Shown: positions 16,173 through 24,378, counted from the first letter of the stretch. The stretch: 64,000 nt of DNA from Taklimakanibacter sp050251035 (GCA_050251035.1 JBFWNN010000016.1:1-64000), one strand, 5' to 3'. Made by a program: numbers and translations. Notes: generated by a model not told the origin, from the letters alone.

Positions 16173-17134
16173 TCGGCGGCGATGCCGGCCGGGCGCGTGC
16201 CGCCTTGAAGCTTGTCGACCAGCGCGTCCATCTCGCGGATGACGGCCATCACCTTGGCGACCCGCGCCGTGCCCTCCTCGCCGAGCTCGGCGAAGGTGGT
16301 GAGTGGTGCGCGCACGTCGCCCACCGGATAGCCCTGCGCCGCGGCCAGCGCCTTGGAATAGCACTGATGGCCATAGGTCGGATGGCCCTCCTGGATGATC
16401 GCATAGATGCGGTTGATCAGCCGCTCGATCTCTTTGGCGTCCTCCCAGCGCTTCGCGGCGCACCAGTCGCAGATGACGGTCGAGGCGCGCGGGATATAAT
16501 TACCGTAGGGGTTCACATAGCCGACCGCGCCATAGAGATAGGATTCGACGATGCGCTGCCCGGCGAAGACGTTCATGACGCCCTTCGTCTCCTCGACGAT
16601 GTCATAGACGCGCGCCATGTCCTGGCTCGCCTCCTTGATGTAGCGGATCTGCTCGAAGGCCCGCGTCAGCCGGCCGACCAGTTTCGCCGACATGTCGACA
16701 TTGGACGTATAGGGATTGTTGTAGAGCATGATCGGGATCGAGACCTTCTCGCAGATCGCCTTGTAATAGGCGAAGATCTCGTCCTCGGTCGGCGTGTAGT
16801 AATAAGGCGGGATGATCATCAGCCCGTCGGCGCCAAGCTTCTCGGCCTCCATCGAGTAGCGCACGGCATTGGGCGTGTAGGCGTTCATCGAGCCCACCAG
16901 CACATGCATGCGCTTGTCGACATAGTTCACCGTCTCTTCGACGAACATGGTGCGCTCGTCGTCGGTGAGGGTGAGGAACTCGCCGGTGGTCCCTAGGATG
17001 ATGATGCCGGGGACGCGCTCATCGAGCTGCCAGTCGAGGAACCGCCGCCAGGCGGGGATGTCGATCGCCTTGCCGCCGGGTGTGAACGGCGTCACCGTCA
17101 CCCCGTAACTTCCGCGAAATTGCTGCGCCATCAT
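16169..17134 (-). CDS. Dihydrodipicolinate synthase family lyase/aldolase
   Basis: Class I aldolase of 321 aa with LGTTGEFLTL (48-57), Tyr138 in YNNPY and Schiff-base Lys167 in RYIKEAS. It is coupled (4-bp overlap) to the old-yellow-enzyme gene and divergent from a DAO-type flavoprotein gene. DHDPS-family members act after flavin amine oxidation in hydroxyproline degradation (deaminase/dehydratase step) and in sugar-acid breakdown. The DAO-type neighbours make an amino-acid-derived 2-keto acid the best guess. It differs strongly from the homologue at 4483-5388, so the two are not a recent duplication. Confidence 0.88.
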   Translation of the reverse strand: MMAQQFRGSYGVTVTPFTPGGKAIDIPAWRRFLDWQLDERVPGIIILGTTGEFLTLTDDERTMFVEETVNYVDKRMHVLVGSMNAYTPNAVRYSMEAEKLGADGLMIIPPYYYTPTEDEIFAYYKAICEKVSIPIMLYNNPYTSNVDMSAKLVGRLTRAFEQIRYIKEASQDMARVYDIVEETKGVMNVFAGQRIVESYLYGAVGYVNPYGNYIPRASTVICDWCAAKRWEDAKEIERLINRIYAIIQEGHPTYGHQCYSKALAAAQGYPVGDVRAPLTTFAELGEEGTARVAKVMAVIREMDALVDKLQGGTRPAGIAAE

Positions 17135-17157
17135 TGGCCTCCGAATGCTGGATAAGG

Positions 17158-17171
17158 GCCGGAAATCCGGC
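17158..17171. promoter_or_regulatory. Inverted repeat GCCGGA-AA-TCCGGC in divergent promoter
   Basis: A perfect 6+2+6 palindrome 24 bp from the start of the minus-strand lyase gene, in the 100-bp gap to the divergent DAO-type gene. It could be an operator or a 5' UTR hairpin. Function not determinable. Confidence 0.35.
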
Positions 17172-17202
17172 GCATTTCCTGTTTCCTACGTGTCGACATG
17201 AT

Positions 17203-17219
17203 GTTAACATGAAGTATAC
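17203..17219. promoter_or_regulatory. Candidate GntR-type operator, GTTAAC and GTATAC boxes 11 bp apart
   Basis: GTTAAC (17203-17208), centre of the 10-bp palindrome ATGTTAACAT, and GTATAC (17214-17219) start 11 bp apart in the divergent promoter between the DHDPS-family lyase and the DAO-type flavoprotein. Same spacing as at 13456 and 22330. The GntR gene lies one gene downstream. Binding is inferred. Confidence 0.5.
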
Positions 17220-17234
17220 AAGATCGCAAAGCCG

Positions 17235-18389
17235 TTGCAGCAGCAAATCCACAACCCACCGGCCAAAACGGACGTCCTGGTCATCGGCGGCGGCATCGCC
17301 GGCACCGCATTGGCCTATTTCCTCGCCCGCGACGGGGCCGAAGTCACCCTGATCGAGGAGCATGACCTCGGCACCCTCGCCTCCGGCTCCAATGCCGGGA
17401 GCCTGCATGCGCAGATCCCGCATCATGAATTCGTGACCGAAGGCGCGCGATGGGCCGAGGGCTTCGCGCCGGTGATCCCGCTGATGCTCGAATCGATCGG
17501 CCTGTGGCAGGAGCTCGAAAAGGAGCTCGCTTGCGATTTCGAGCTGGCCCTTCCGGGCGGCCTGCTGGTGGCCGAGACCGAAGCGCAGCTCAATGACATT
17601 CGCCGCAAGGCGGCGCTCGAGGCCCGGCATGGGCTCGCGGTCGAAATCATAGGGCCGCAAGAGCTTGGCGCCGTCGCGCCCTATATTTCGCGGCGCATGG
17701 CGGGCGCGGCCTTCTGCGCCCGGGAAGGCAAGATCAACCCGCTCATCGCCGCCCCGGCTCTGGCGCGGGCGGCGGCCCAAGCCGGCGTCCTCATCCTCAG
17801 GCGCACGCGGCTCGACCGGCTCGCTGCCGAAGGCTCCCGCTTCATCGCGCAGACGAGCCGCGGCGAGATCACAGCGCGCCGCGTCGTCAATTGCGCCGGC
17901 GCCAATGCCGGCCGGATCGCCCAGATGCTGGGCTTCGATCTCGACATCCAGGGCTATCCGATCCAGGTCAATGTCACCGAGCCGGTGGCGCCCTTGGTCA
18001 AGCATCTCGTCTATTTCGCCGGCGGTAAGCTGACGCTCAAGCAGACCCGGCAGGGCAGCCTGCTCATCGGCGGCGGCTGGCCGGCCCAGTGGGATGCGCG
18101 ACATCAGCGCCTGGCGGTGAATCCCGCATCGCTCTTCGCCAATCTCAAGACCGCCGCCGCCGTCGTGCCGGAGCTCATCCGCGTGCAGGTGCTGCGAACC
18201 TGGCCCGCGATGGTCAACGGCACGGCGGACTGGCGCCCGCTGCTGGGCCCGATGCCGAAGCTGCCGGGCTTCTTCATGTGCGTCTTCCCGTGGATGGGTC
18301 TCACCGCAGGGCCAGCCTCGGCGCGTCTCGTCGCCGACAGCGTCCTCGGCAAGACGCCGCCCCGGAGGTTTGCCCAATTCTTCGCGTGA
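17235..18389 (+). CDS. FAD-dependent oxidoreductase, DAO/glycine oxidase family
   Basis: Flavoprotein of 384 aa with VIGGGIAGTALAYFLARDG near the N terminus and the ASGSNAGSLHAQ segment of DAO-type amine oxidases. It should oxidise an amino acid, opine or hydroxyproline-like compound. It is paralogous to the protein at 9747-10901 (shared GGLLVAE/GGLMVAE, EGKINPL/EGKLNPL, IGGGWPA), but no separate Fe-S partner is adjacent, so it may share the one at 10919. Start is the TTG at 17235; no ATG fits before the FAD motif. It precedes the GntR regulator on the same strand and is divergent from the lyase operon. Confidence 0.85.
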   Translation: MQQQIHNPPAKTDVLVIGGGIAGTALAYFLARDGAEVTLIEEHDLGTLASGSNAGSLHAQIPHHEFVTEGARWAEGFAPVIPLMLESIGLWQELEKELACDFELALPGGLLVAETEAQLNDIRRKAALEARHGLAVEIIGPQELGAVAPYISRRMAGAAFCAREGKINPLIAAPALARAAAQAGVLILRRTRLDRLAAEGSRFIAQTSRGEITARRVVNCAGANAGRIAQMLGFDLDIQGYPIQVNVTEPVAPLVKHLVYFAGGKLTLKQTRQGSLLIGGGWPAQWDARHQRLAVNPASLFANLKTAAAVVPELIRVQVLRTWPAMVNGTADWRPLLGPMPKLPGFFMCVFPWMGLTAGPASARLVADSVLGKTPPRRFAQFFA

Positions 18390-18448
18390 GGCGGTTCCTT
18401 TGCCATCGGCCTTGCGATATGTGGTTTGAACAGTGATGGAGAAAGCGG

Positions 18449-19204
18449 TTGCAGAAGCGTGTTCCGACCAAGACGAAGCCCAAAGCCGCCGGCAAGCGCC
18501 GGGCGCGCCGGCCCCGCGGCACCGGGGCCACCTTCGTCTATGACAGCCTCAAGGCCAAGATCCTCAATCTCGAGCTGAAGCCCGGAACGCTGCTCGACGA
18601 GACGGAGCTCAGCCGGGAGTTCCATCTGTCGCGCTCGCCGGTGCGCGAATCCCTCATCCGCCTGTCGGCCGAGGGCCTGGTCGAGACGCCGCGCAACCGC
18701 ACCTCGATGGTGTCGCAGTTCGATTTCGCGACGCTGCCCGCCTATTTCGACGCCATGCAGCTCCTCTATCGCCTGAGCGCCCGGCTCGCCGCTTTGCACC
18801 GCACGCCGGCGCAGCTCGGCCATCTCAAGGAGATCGAGCGCGCGCTCGAGACCGCGCATAAGGGCATGGACGTGATGGGCATCGTCAGGCTCAACCGCGA
18901 ATTCCACGCGCTGATCGCCGAGATGGGCGGCAATCCCTTCATCGCGGGCTGGATGAAGAGCCTGCTCGACCAGGGCCAGCGTGTCTTCCGCATGTACCTG
19001 CACCATTTCCACGACCGCGTGCCGCTGCCCAAGCTCAACCAGCATCTCGCCATGATCTCGGCCATCGAGAAGGGCGATGCGGCGGCGGCGGAACAGGCCG
19101 GCAAGGCCGATGCCGACACGCTGATCGACGAGGTCGTGCAGATCCTGGGGCAACTGCCGACCTCGCAGCTGGCGCTCGACCTCGGGAGCGCGAAGCGGGG
19201 TTAG
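18449..19204 (+). CDS. GntR family transcriptional regulator, FCD subfamily
   Basis: Regulator of 251 aa. A basic N-terminal leader (KTKPKAAGKRRARR) precedes a winged helix (TFVYDSLKAKILNLELKPGTLLDETELSREFHLSRSPVRESLIRL), then an all-helical FCD effector domain with the metal-site pattern LNREFHALI and the later histidines. Start is a TTG at 18449 with GGAG upstream. It most likely responds to an organic acid or amino-acid intermediate and controls the flanking DAO/lyase/SDR genes through the GTATAC-type two-box sites at 13456, 17203 and 22330. The repressor mode is inferred. Confidence 0.88.
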   Translation: MQKRVPTKTKPKAAGKRRARRPRGTGATFVYDSLKAKILNLELKPGTLLDETELSREFHLSRSPVRESLIRLSAEGLVETPRNRTSMVSQFDFATLPAYFDAMQLLYRLSARLAALHRTPAQLGHLKEIERALETAHKGMDVMGIVRLNREFHALIAEMGGNPFIAGWMKSLLDQGQRVFRMYLHHFHDRVPLPKLNQHLAMISAIEKGDAAAAEQAGKADADTLIDEVVQILGQLPTSQLALDLGSAKRG

Positions 19205-19237
19205 CGCGAGGGCGACTCGATGTAAAGCCATCGCGCT

Positions 19238-19975
19238 TTAATGCCTTAGTATCTTCCCGAAGAACTCACGCGCACGGTCGGTCTTCGGATGGTCGATGAG
19301 CTCGCGCGGGAGCCCGGTCTCGACGATCCGGCCCTTGTCCATCATCACCACCTTGGAGGCGACCTCGCGCACGAAGGCCATCTCGTGGCTGACGATGATC
19401 ATGGTCATGCCTTCGGCGGCGAGGCCCCGGACTGCGTCCAGCACCTCGTTCACCAACTCGGGGTCGAGGGCGGACGTCACCTCGTCGAGCAGCAGGATTT
19501 CAGGCTTGAGCGCCAGAGCGCGGGCGATGGCGACGCGCTGCTGCTGACCACCGGAGAGCTGGTCGGGATATGAGGCCGCCTTGTCGGCGAGGCCCATACG
19601 GGCGAGGATGCGGCGCGCCTCGTCCTCCGCCTCGCGCTTGGGGCGGCCCTTGATCTCGACCGGGGCGATGGTGATGTTGCGCAGGACATTCATGTTCTGG
19701 AACAGATTGTATTGCTGGAAGACGATCGCCATGCGGTCGCGCGCGGCTCTCAGGCTCGCCTTGCTCGCATAGTCGATGGCGCGGCCGTCGACCTTCACGG
19801 TGCCCGCGCTCGGCGGGGTCAGCCCCATCAGCACGCGCAGCAGGGTCGACTTGCCCGAGCCCGACGGTCCCACCAGAGCGACGACCTCGCCCTTCTCGAC
19901 GGCGAGGTCGATGCCCGCGAGAACCTTGAGATCAGCGTAGTCGGCGCTGAGATCGATGATGTCGAGATGCGGCAA
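19238..19975 (-). CDS. Polar amino acid ABC transporter ATP-binding protein
   Basis: ATPase of 245 aa, GlnQ/HisP/OccP type: Walker A GPSGSGKS, signature LSGGQQQRVAIARAL, Walker B ILLLDEVTSALD with Glu-Val instead of the more common Glu-Pro, and H-loop VSHEMAFV. It ends the transporter operon and overlaps the 3' end of the upstream permease gene by 44 bp. It converges with the GntR gene across 33 bp that contain only a weak AAAGC/GCTTT stem, so no clear terminator is seen. Confidence 0.9.
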   Translation of the reverse strand: MPHLDIIDLSADYADLKVLAGIDLAVEKGEVVALVGPSGSGKSTLLRVLMGLTPPSAGTVKVDGRAIDYASKASLRAARDRMAIVFQQYNLFQNMNVLRNITIAPVEIKGRPKREAEDEARRILARMGLADKAASYPDQLSGGQQQRVAIARALALKPEILLLDEVTSALDPELVNEVLDAVRGLAAEGMTMIIVSHEMAFVREVASKVVMMDKGRIVETGLPRELIDHPKTDRAREFFGKILRH

Positions 19976-20642
19976 GGCGTTTCTCCAGGAAGGCCCCGAG
20001 GCGGGTCAAGGGATAGGACATGAGGAAATAGAGAAGGGCGATCGTCCCGAAGACGAGTATGCCTGAGAAGCCCATATTGTTCAGCTCCTTGCCGCGAAAG
20101 GTCAGCTCGAAGACGCCGACCTGCGACACGAGCGAGGTGTCCTTGATGAAGCTGATCATGAAGGCGACCGCCGGCGGGATGATGACCGGCCAGGACTGCG
20201 GCATGACCACCCGGGTCAGCGTCTTCCAGCGGCTGAAATTCATCGCCGTCGCCGCCTCGATCTGCTGGCGCGGCACCGATTCGAAGCCGCCGCGGATGAT
20301 GTCGGCGGTATAGGCGGTCGAATAGATGCAGATGGCGACGACGGCGATGAGGAAGAGCGAGGCGTTGTCGACGAAGACCGCGATGAAGAACAGCACCAGA
20401 TAGGTGATGACCAGGAAGGGAATGCGGCGGAAGATCTCGACATAGACGATGGCCGCAAGCCGCAAGGGCGCCGCCCACCAGCCGGGCGTCTGGCGCGCAT
20501 AGACCAGGAGGAAGGCGAGGAGGAAGCCGAGGACGCAGCCGATGAGGGTCAAGGCCAGCGTCGTCCACACGCCTTGCAGCAGCAGGGCCACGTTCTCGGG
20601 CGAGAAGAACCGCGGTATCTCCCGGGCGAGGCGCTCGAGCAT
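19932..20642 (-). CDS. Amino acid ABC transporter permease (His/Glu/Gln/Arg/opine family)
   Basis: Membrane permease of 236 aa with roughly five hydrophobic segments. YVEIFRRIPFLV is the RxTP-like segment of this family and the coupling loop reads RQQIEAATAMNFSRWKTLTRVVMPQ. It overlaps the ATPase gene by 44 bp and abuts the preceding permease by 1 bp (shared base 20642). The positively charged C-terminal tail (KRLAASRHHRSQRRLR) is encoded in the overlap. Forms the heterodimer with the next permease. Confidence 0.9.
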   Translation of the reverse strand: MLERLAREIPRFFSPENVALLLQGVWTTLALTLIGCVLGFLLAFLLVYARQTPGWWAAPLRLAAIVYVEIFRRIPFLVITYLVLFFIAVFVDNASLFLIAVVAICIYSTAYTADIIRGGFESVPRQQIEAATAMNFSRWKTLTRVVMPQSWPVIIPPAVAFMISFIKDTSLVSQVGVFELTFRGKELNNMGFSGILVFGTIALLYFLMSYPLTRLGAFLEKRLAASRHHRSQRRLR

Positions 20643-21319
20643 CAGAACACCTTCGCCTTGACGCGGAAGGCCCAGCGCCCGATCAGCGCCAGCGACAGGC
20701 TGGCGATCAAGGTGAGCACCACATAGATGCAGGCCGCGACGATGAACATCTCGAGCCAGCGGTAATTCTCGGTGGAGAGATTGATCGCCTGGCCGGTGAG
20801 CTCGTTGACCCCGACCACGGCGCCGATCGAGGTGCCCATGACCAGGATGACGATGAAGAAATTGGCGATCGCCGGATAGATCGTCTTGGCGATATGCGGC
20901 ACGATGACATAGCGGATCTGCTGGGGGAGCGAGAAGCCGAGCGTCTCGGCCGCCTCGAGCTCGGTCGCCCTGACCGACAGGAAGCCGGCGCGCATGATCT
21001 CGGTCAGATAGGCGCCGGCATTCAAGGTGAGCCCGATGAGCACGCAGGTGACGTTGCTCCAGCGGATGCCGAACTCCGGCAGGCCGAAATAGAGGAAATA
21101 GATCTGGATGAGCGCCGGCGTGTTGGTGAAGAAGACCACATAGGCCTGGGCCAGCCAGCGCACCGGCCGATTGCCGAAGGTCTTGAGCGCGGCGAAGAAG
21201 AGGCCGATCAGCGCGCCGCCCCAGAAGGTGATGACGCCGAGCTCGAAGGTGAGGAGCGCCCCCTGGAGGAGTTCCGGCAGGCGCTCGAGCGCCACGCCGA
21301 ACTGGAATGTGTAGTTCAT
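20642..21319 (-). CDS. Amino acid ABC transporter permease (His/Glu/Gln/Arg/opine family)
   Basis: Membrane permease of 225 aa. YVVFFTNTPALIQIYFLYFGLPEFG is the conserved periplasm-side segment and TELEAAETLGFSLPQQIRYVIVPH the ATPase-coupling loop. First membrane gene behind the substrate-binding-protein gene, with a 73-bp gap holding a stem-loop at 21342-21371. Ends exactly at the start of the second permease. Confidence 0.9.
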   Translation of the reverse strand: MNYTFQFGVALERLPELLQGALLTFELGVITFWGGALIGLFFAALKTFGNRPVRWLAQAYVVFFTNTPALIQIYFLYFGLPEFGIRWSNVTCVLIGLTLNAGAYLTEIMRAGFLSVRATELEAAETLGFSLPQQIRYVIVPHIAKTIYPAIANFFIVILVMGTSIGAVVGVNELTGQAINLSTENYRWLEMFIVAACIYVVLTLIASLSLALIGRWAFRVKAKVF

Positions 21320-21341
21320 CGCCTATCGCCCATAATAGGAA

Positions 21342-21371
21342 CGGCGGGCCTCCGGTCGTGGAAGCCCGCCG
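21342..21371. other. Intercistronic stem-loop behind amino-acid-binding protein gene
   Basis: CGGCGGGC (21342-21349) and GCCCGCCG (21364-21371) form a perfect 8-bp stem with a 14-base loop, between the binding-protein stop and the first permease start. No T-run follows. Probably stabilises the binding-protein mRNA or attenuates the permease genes. Confidence 0.5.
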
Positions 21372-21392
21372 CCTCCTGTCCGTCCACCGCCT

Positions 21393-22202
21393 TTAGAAAT
21401 ACGGGTTCGGCGTGATCTTGACCAGCATCGGCGAGCCGTACCACTTCTCCCAGGCCTGGTTGACGGCGCCGCCGCTGTGCAGGCCGTAGAGCGCGATATT
21501 GAGTGCGTCGCGCAACGGATAGTTGCCGCGCTGCACTCCGATGGCGCAATAGGCGACGTCGATCGGGTTGGGCAGCACCTTCCACTTCACATCGGGAAAG
21601 CTCTTGGTATGTCCCATGAAGAAGTCGATGTTCTCGATGATGGCGTCGGCCCGCCCTTGCGCCACCAGACGGACGGTGTCGGCGATCGTGTCGACGAGCT
21701 CCATCTTGGCGTTGGGCAGCTCCTTCTTGAGATAGTCGACCGTCCAGTTGCCGCGCATGTTGGCGAGCGTGTATTTCTGGTCGTTGAAGCCCTTCCAGTC
21801 CTCGAGGGTGACGGCCTCGGTGGTCAGCACCGCCAGGACCTCGGTGTGCAGCGGCACGGTATATTCGATGAGCTTGGCGCGCTCGGAATTGCGGGTCAGC
21901 GCCCCCAGCGACAGGTCGATCTTGTCGGCGACGAGATACGGCACGCGCTGGGCCGTCTCGGTCGGCACCCATTCGACCTTGACCTTCAAGGCTTCCGCCA
22001 GCTTGTTGCCGATGTCGATGTCGAAGCCTTCCCATTCGCCGCTGGCGTTGCGCGTGCTCATCGGCGGGAAGTTCGGGTTGATCCCGATGCGGATCGTCCC
22101 TTCCTTGATGATGTCGTCGAGCGAGCGCGCCTGCGCCATGCCGAACATCGCGACAATGGCGAGAACCGCCGCCACGCAGCGCAAGATCATGCCCTTCAGC
22201 AT
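21393..22202 (-). CDS. Amino acid ABC transporter substrate-binding protein
   Basis: Periplasmic binding protein family 3, 269 aa. A Sec signal peptide is visible (MLKGMILRCVAAVLAIVAMFG, then AQARS), and the mature start LDDIIKEGTIRIGINPNFPPMS and GFDIDIGNKLAEAL are typical of this family. The ATG at 22202 was chosen because GGGAGGG lies just upstream and it directly precedes the signal peptide; the frame is open to 22286 but the extra residues are not signal-like. Heads the operon of two permeases and an ATPase. Two candidate operators lie upstream (22292-22305 and 22330-22346). Confidence 0.9.
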   Translation of the reverse strand: MLKGMILRCVAAVLAIVAMFGMAQARSLDDIIKEGTIRIGINPNFPPMSTRNASGEWEGFDIDIGNKLAEALKVKVEWVPTETAQRVPYLVADKIDLSLGALTRNSERAKLIEYTVPLHTEVLAVLTTEAVTLEDWKGFNDQKYTLANMRGNWTVDYLKKELPNAKMELVDTIADTVRLVAQGRADAIIENIDFFMGHTKSFPDVKWKVLPNPIDVAYCAIGVQRGNYPLRDALNIALYGLHSGGAVNQAWEKWYGSPMLVKITPNPYF

Positions 22203-22291
22203 TTCTGTCCCTCCCTGTTGAGATCGAGACGGGCTCGAGGCCCGCTCCTGACGGCGGCCGTCGATCGGGGTCAGCCGCGACGACACCGTCT

Positions 22292-22305
22292 CGAACTAAT
22301 GTTCG
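22292..22305. promoter_or_regulatory. Candidate IclR-type operator CGAAC-TAAT-GTTCG
   Basis: A perfect 5+4+5 inverted repeat, 90 bp upstream of the amino-acid-binding-protein gene, matching the sites at 9686, 28907 and, less well, 29014, 30927 and 37810. It is the best-conserved copy. The IclR protein encoded at 29144 is the most obvious candidate binder. Confidence 0.5.
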
Positions 22306-22329
22306 CGCAACGCAGCGCTCCAGTCAATA

Positions 22330-22346
22330 GTATACTAATAGTATGC
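22330..22346. promoter_or_regulatory. Candidate GntR-type operator, GTATAC and GTATGC boxes 11 bp apart
   Basis: GTATAC (22330-22335) and GTATGC (22341-22346) start 11 bp apart. Spacing and boxes match 13456-13472 with order reversed. It lies 128 bp upstream of the amino-acid transporter operon and 8 bp before the assembly gap, so its full context is missing. Confidence 0.45.
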
Positions 22347-22353
22347 AAAGTTT

Positions 22354-22453
22354 NNNNNNNNNNNNNNNNNNNNNNNNNNNNNNNNNNNNNNNNNNNNNNN
22401 NNNNNNNNNNNNNNNNNNNNNNNNNNNNNNNNNNNNNNNNNNNNNNNNNNNNN
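22354..22453. other. Assembly gap of 100 N
   Basis: Exactly 100 undetermined bases, the usual placeholder for a scaffold join of unknown length. The 3' end of the AcoX-like gene and any genes downstream of it in the minus-strand operon are missing here. The adjacency of modules D and E should not be taken as proven. Confidence 0.98.
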
Positions 22454-23557
22454 GATGCGCCAGAAGCCCTGGAGCTCGCGGTCGAGGCCGGCGTCGCCCG
22501 TGTCGACCAGGAGACGCCGGTCGGGCAGAGCGAGGAGCTTCTCCTGGGCGGCGATGACGGTGACGGCCGCTTTGCCGGCCATGCGGATCACGGCCGGGGA
22601 GATCTCCTGATTGCCCCGGCCGAAGACATAGCCTTGCCCGCCGATGACGCCGACGACGATGCCGAGCGCCCTGCCCCCGGCCGCGGCGAGGATCGCCTGT
22701 TCATCGGCGTCCCTGGCGATCAGGCGTCCGCCGGCGATCAGGTCGGTGCCGAGCAGCGCGCCCTCGAGCCCAAGGGCTTCAAGGATCTTCTTCGTCGTCC
22801 GGCCGGGGCCTATGGCATAGAGTTTTTGCGGATCGAGCTTGCGGGCGAGCTCACGCGCCGCCTCGTCGACGGCCGCCTCGTTCAAGGACATGCTGCGCGC
22901 CTTGGCGTTCTGCAGCAGCCGCGGAACATGCGGCACCCTTGCATAGCCATGGAGACGCGGCGAGATCGCGCCCTGACGCCGCATATCTTCGTCCAAGTCC
23001 ATGACCTCGGAGAGCCGGTACTGGATACGGCCCGGATTCGTCTCGGCCGCGAGCGCGCTCACGATCTCGCCCGCGGCTTCCGGCGCGGTGGCGAAGACGG
23101 CGGACTGCATCTTGACGCCGGCCGGTATGCCGAGCAGCGGCGTGCGGTCGCCCACCACGTCGAATATGTCGCGCGCCGTGCCGTCGCCGCCGGCGAAGAG
23201 GATGAGATCGACAGGCTTGCGCATCATCTCCAGAGCGGCGGCTCGGGTGTCGGCCGCATCGGTCGCTGTGCGCGGACAGACGGAGACGAGTTCCGCCAAA
23301 AACCCCAAGCGCGCGGCGGCCTCGTGTCCCATGGGACCGTGGCCGGTCAGCAACGCGACGAGCGGTTGCCGCTTCGCCGCGAGGCGGGCAAGAGCGCGCA
23401 GCGTCTTCGCGCCCGCGAGCGGAACGGCGCCGCGCTTCAATGCCTCCTCGGCGAGCCCGTCCGTTCCCTTGAGACCGACGCGGCCGCCAAGCCCCGCCAC
23501 CGGATTGACGATAAGACCGAGGCTGAAGCGGCGCCTCACGCTTTGCGCTTCTCCCAT
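22454..23557 (-). CDS. ATP-NAD kinase family protein (AcoX-like), 3'-truncated by assembly gap
   Basis: At least 368 aa, with no stop before the N run. LGLIVNPVAGLGG starts the kinase fold. FAGGDGTARD carries the GGDG diacylglycerol/NAD-kinase signature, LLGIPAGVKM follows, and the second half (YAIGPGRTTKKILEALG) matches the AcoX-type C domain. AcoX proteins accompany the acetoin dehydrogenase complex and their reaction is not established to my knowledge. Here the gene overlaps the end of a TIM-barrel isomerase gene by 22 bp, downstream of a GcvP-like pair. Only a short C-terminal piece should be missing, judged by family length. Confidence 0.82.
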
Positions 23558-24378
23558 CCAAGCCGGGCCAGGATGTCGTGGCTGGCGATGATGTCGCCGT
23601 CGGGATCATTGCCGGGCTGCATGGCATCGGTGATGATCTCGAGCACGGTGTAACCGTCATAGCCGATATCGGCGAGCGCCTTCGCCGCGGGTGCGGGATC
23701 GACGATGCCGGTGCCCAGCCGGTCATGCTTGAACTCGCCGAAGCCCGAATCGGAGATGTGGACGTTCTTCACCCGCGTGCCCAGCTTGCGGATGGCTGAG
23801 GCGTAGTCTTCCTTGATATAGGCGGAATTGCAGATGTCGAAGTTGATCCCGACCGAAGCGTCGATCGCGTCGGCGACCTCAAGCATGTCGTCGGCGGTCG
23901 GCAGGAAGGTGAAGGGCACGTTCTCGAGCACGATCTCGACGCCCGAGCCCTTGGCGAAGTGGACGAGTTCGCTCATGCCCTCGATGAACCAGTCGCGCAT
24001 CCATTTGTAGGGCGGGTTGATCAGGCTGTTGACCGGCCCCGGTATGGCGCAGACATAGGGACAGCGCCAGTCGCTGGCGAGCTCGATCGCCTCGCGATAG
24101 CGGTCGAGCGTATAGCGGCGCATCAGCCGGTCGACGGAATTGGGATTGTTGTCGAGCAGCGGATAGCAGAAGGACGTGATCCTCAGACCGTCGCCGTCGA
24201 GGCGCGCGGCGATGTCCTTACGCTCCTTGGGCGTCAGGTCCGCCGGCCAGCAATGCGGCGGGAAGATCATCATCTCGATCGCCCGATAGCCGAGCGATGC
24301 GATGTGGTCGATCGCGCCCAAGCCCGAATGCGAATAGAGGAAGGGAAAGGTCGATACGGCGACTTTGAAATTGCTCAC
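23536..24378 (-). CDS. Sugar phosphate isomerase/epimerase family TIM-barrel protein
   Basis: Xylose-isomerase-like AP-endonuclease-fold barrel of 280 aa. Metal-ligand-type segments are visible: VEIVLENVPFTF, GINFDICNSAYIKED, VKNVHISDSGFGEFKHDRLGTG and VLEIITDAMQPGND. The GTG at 24378 was chosen: it follows AGGGA by about 8 bp, gives the N terminus VSNFKVAVSTFPFLYS and avoids overlap with the gcvPB-like gene. The reaction cannot be named; such barrels isomerise or epimerise sugar-like or hydroxy-keto compounds. Fourth gene of the aminotransferase/GcvP-like operon. Confidence 0.8.
   Translation of the reverse strand: MSNFKVAVSTFPFLYSHSGLGAIDHIASLGYRAIEMMIFPPHCWPADLTPKERKDIAARLDGDGLRITSFCYPLLDNNPNSVDRLMRRYTLDRYREAIELASDWRCPYVCAIPGPVNSLINPPYKWMRDWFIEGMSELVHFAKGSGVEIVLENVPFTFLPTADDMLEVADAIDASVGINFDICNSAYIKEDYASAIRKLGTRVKNVHISDSGFGEFKHDRLGTGIVDPAPAAKALADIGYDGYTVLEIITDAMQPGNDPDGDIIASHDILARLGWEKRKA

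Noticed and set aside
4483..17134. Recent duplication of the two DHDPS-family genes
   Set aside because: Apart from the shared catalytic motifs the two proteins differ along their whole length, so they were probably acquired or diverged independently.
19205..19237. Intrinsic terminator between GntR and amino-acid ATPase genes
   Set aside because: Only a weak 5-bp AAAGC/GCTTT stem and no adequate T-run on either strand.
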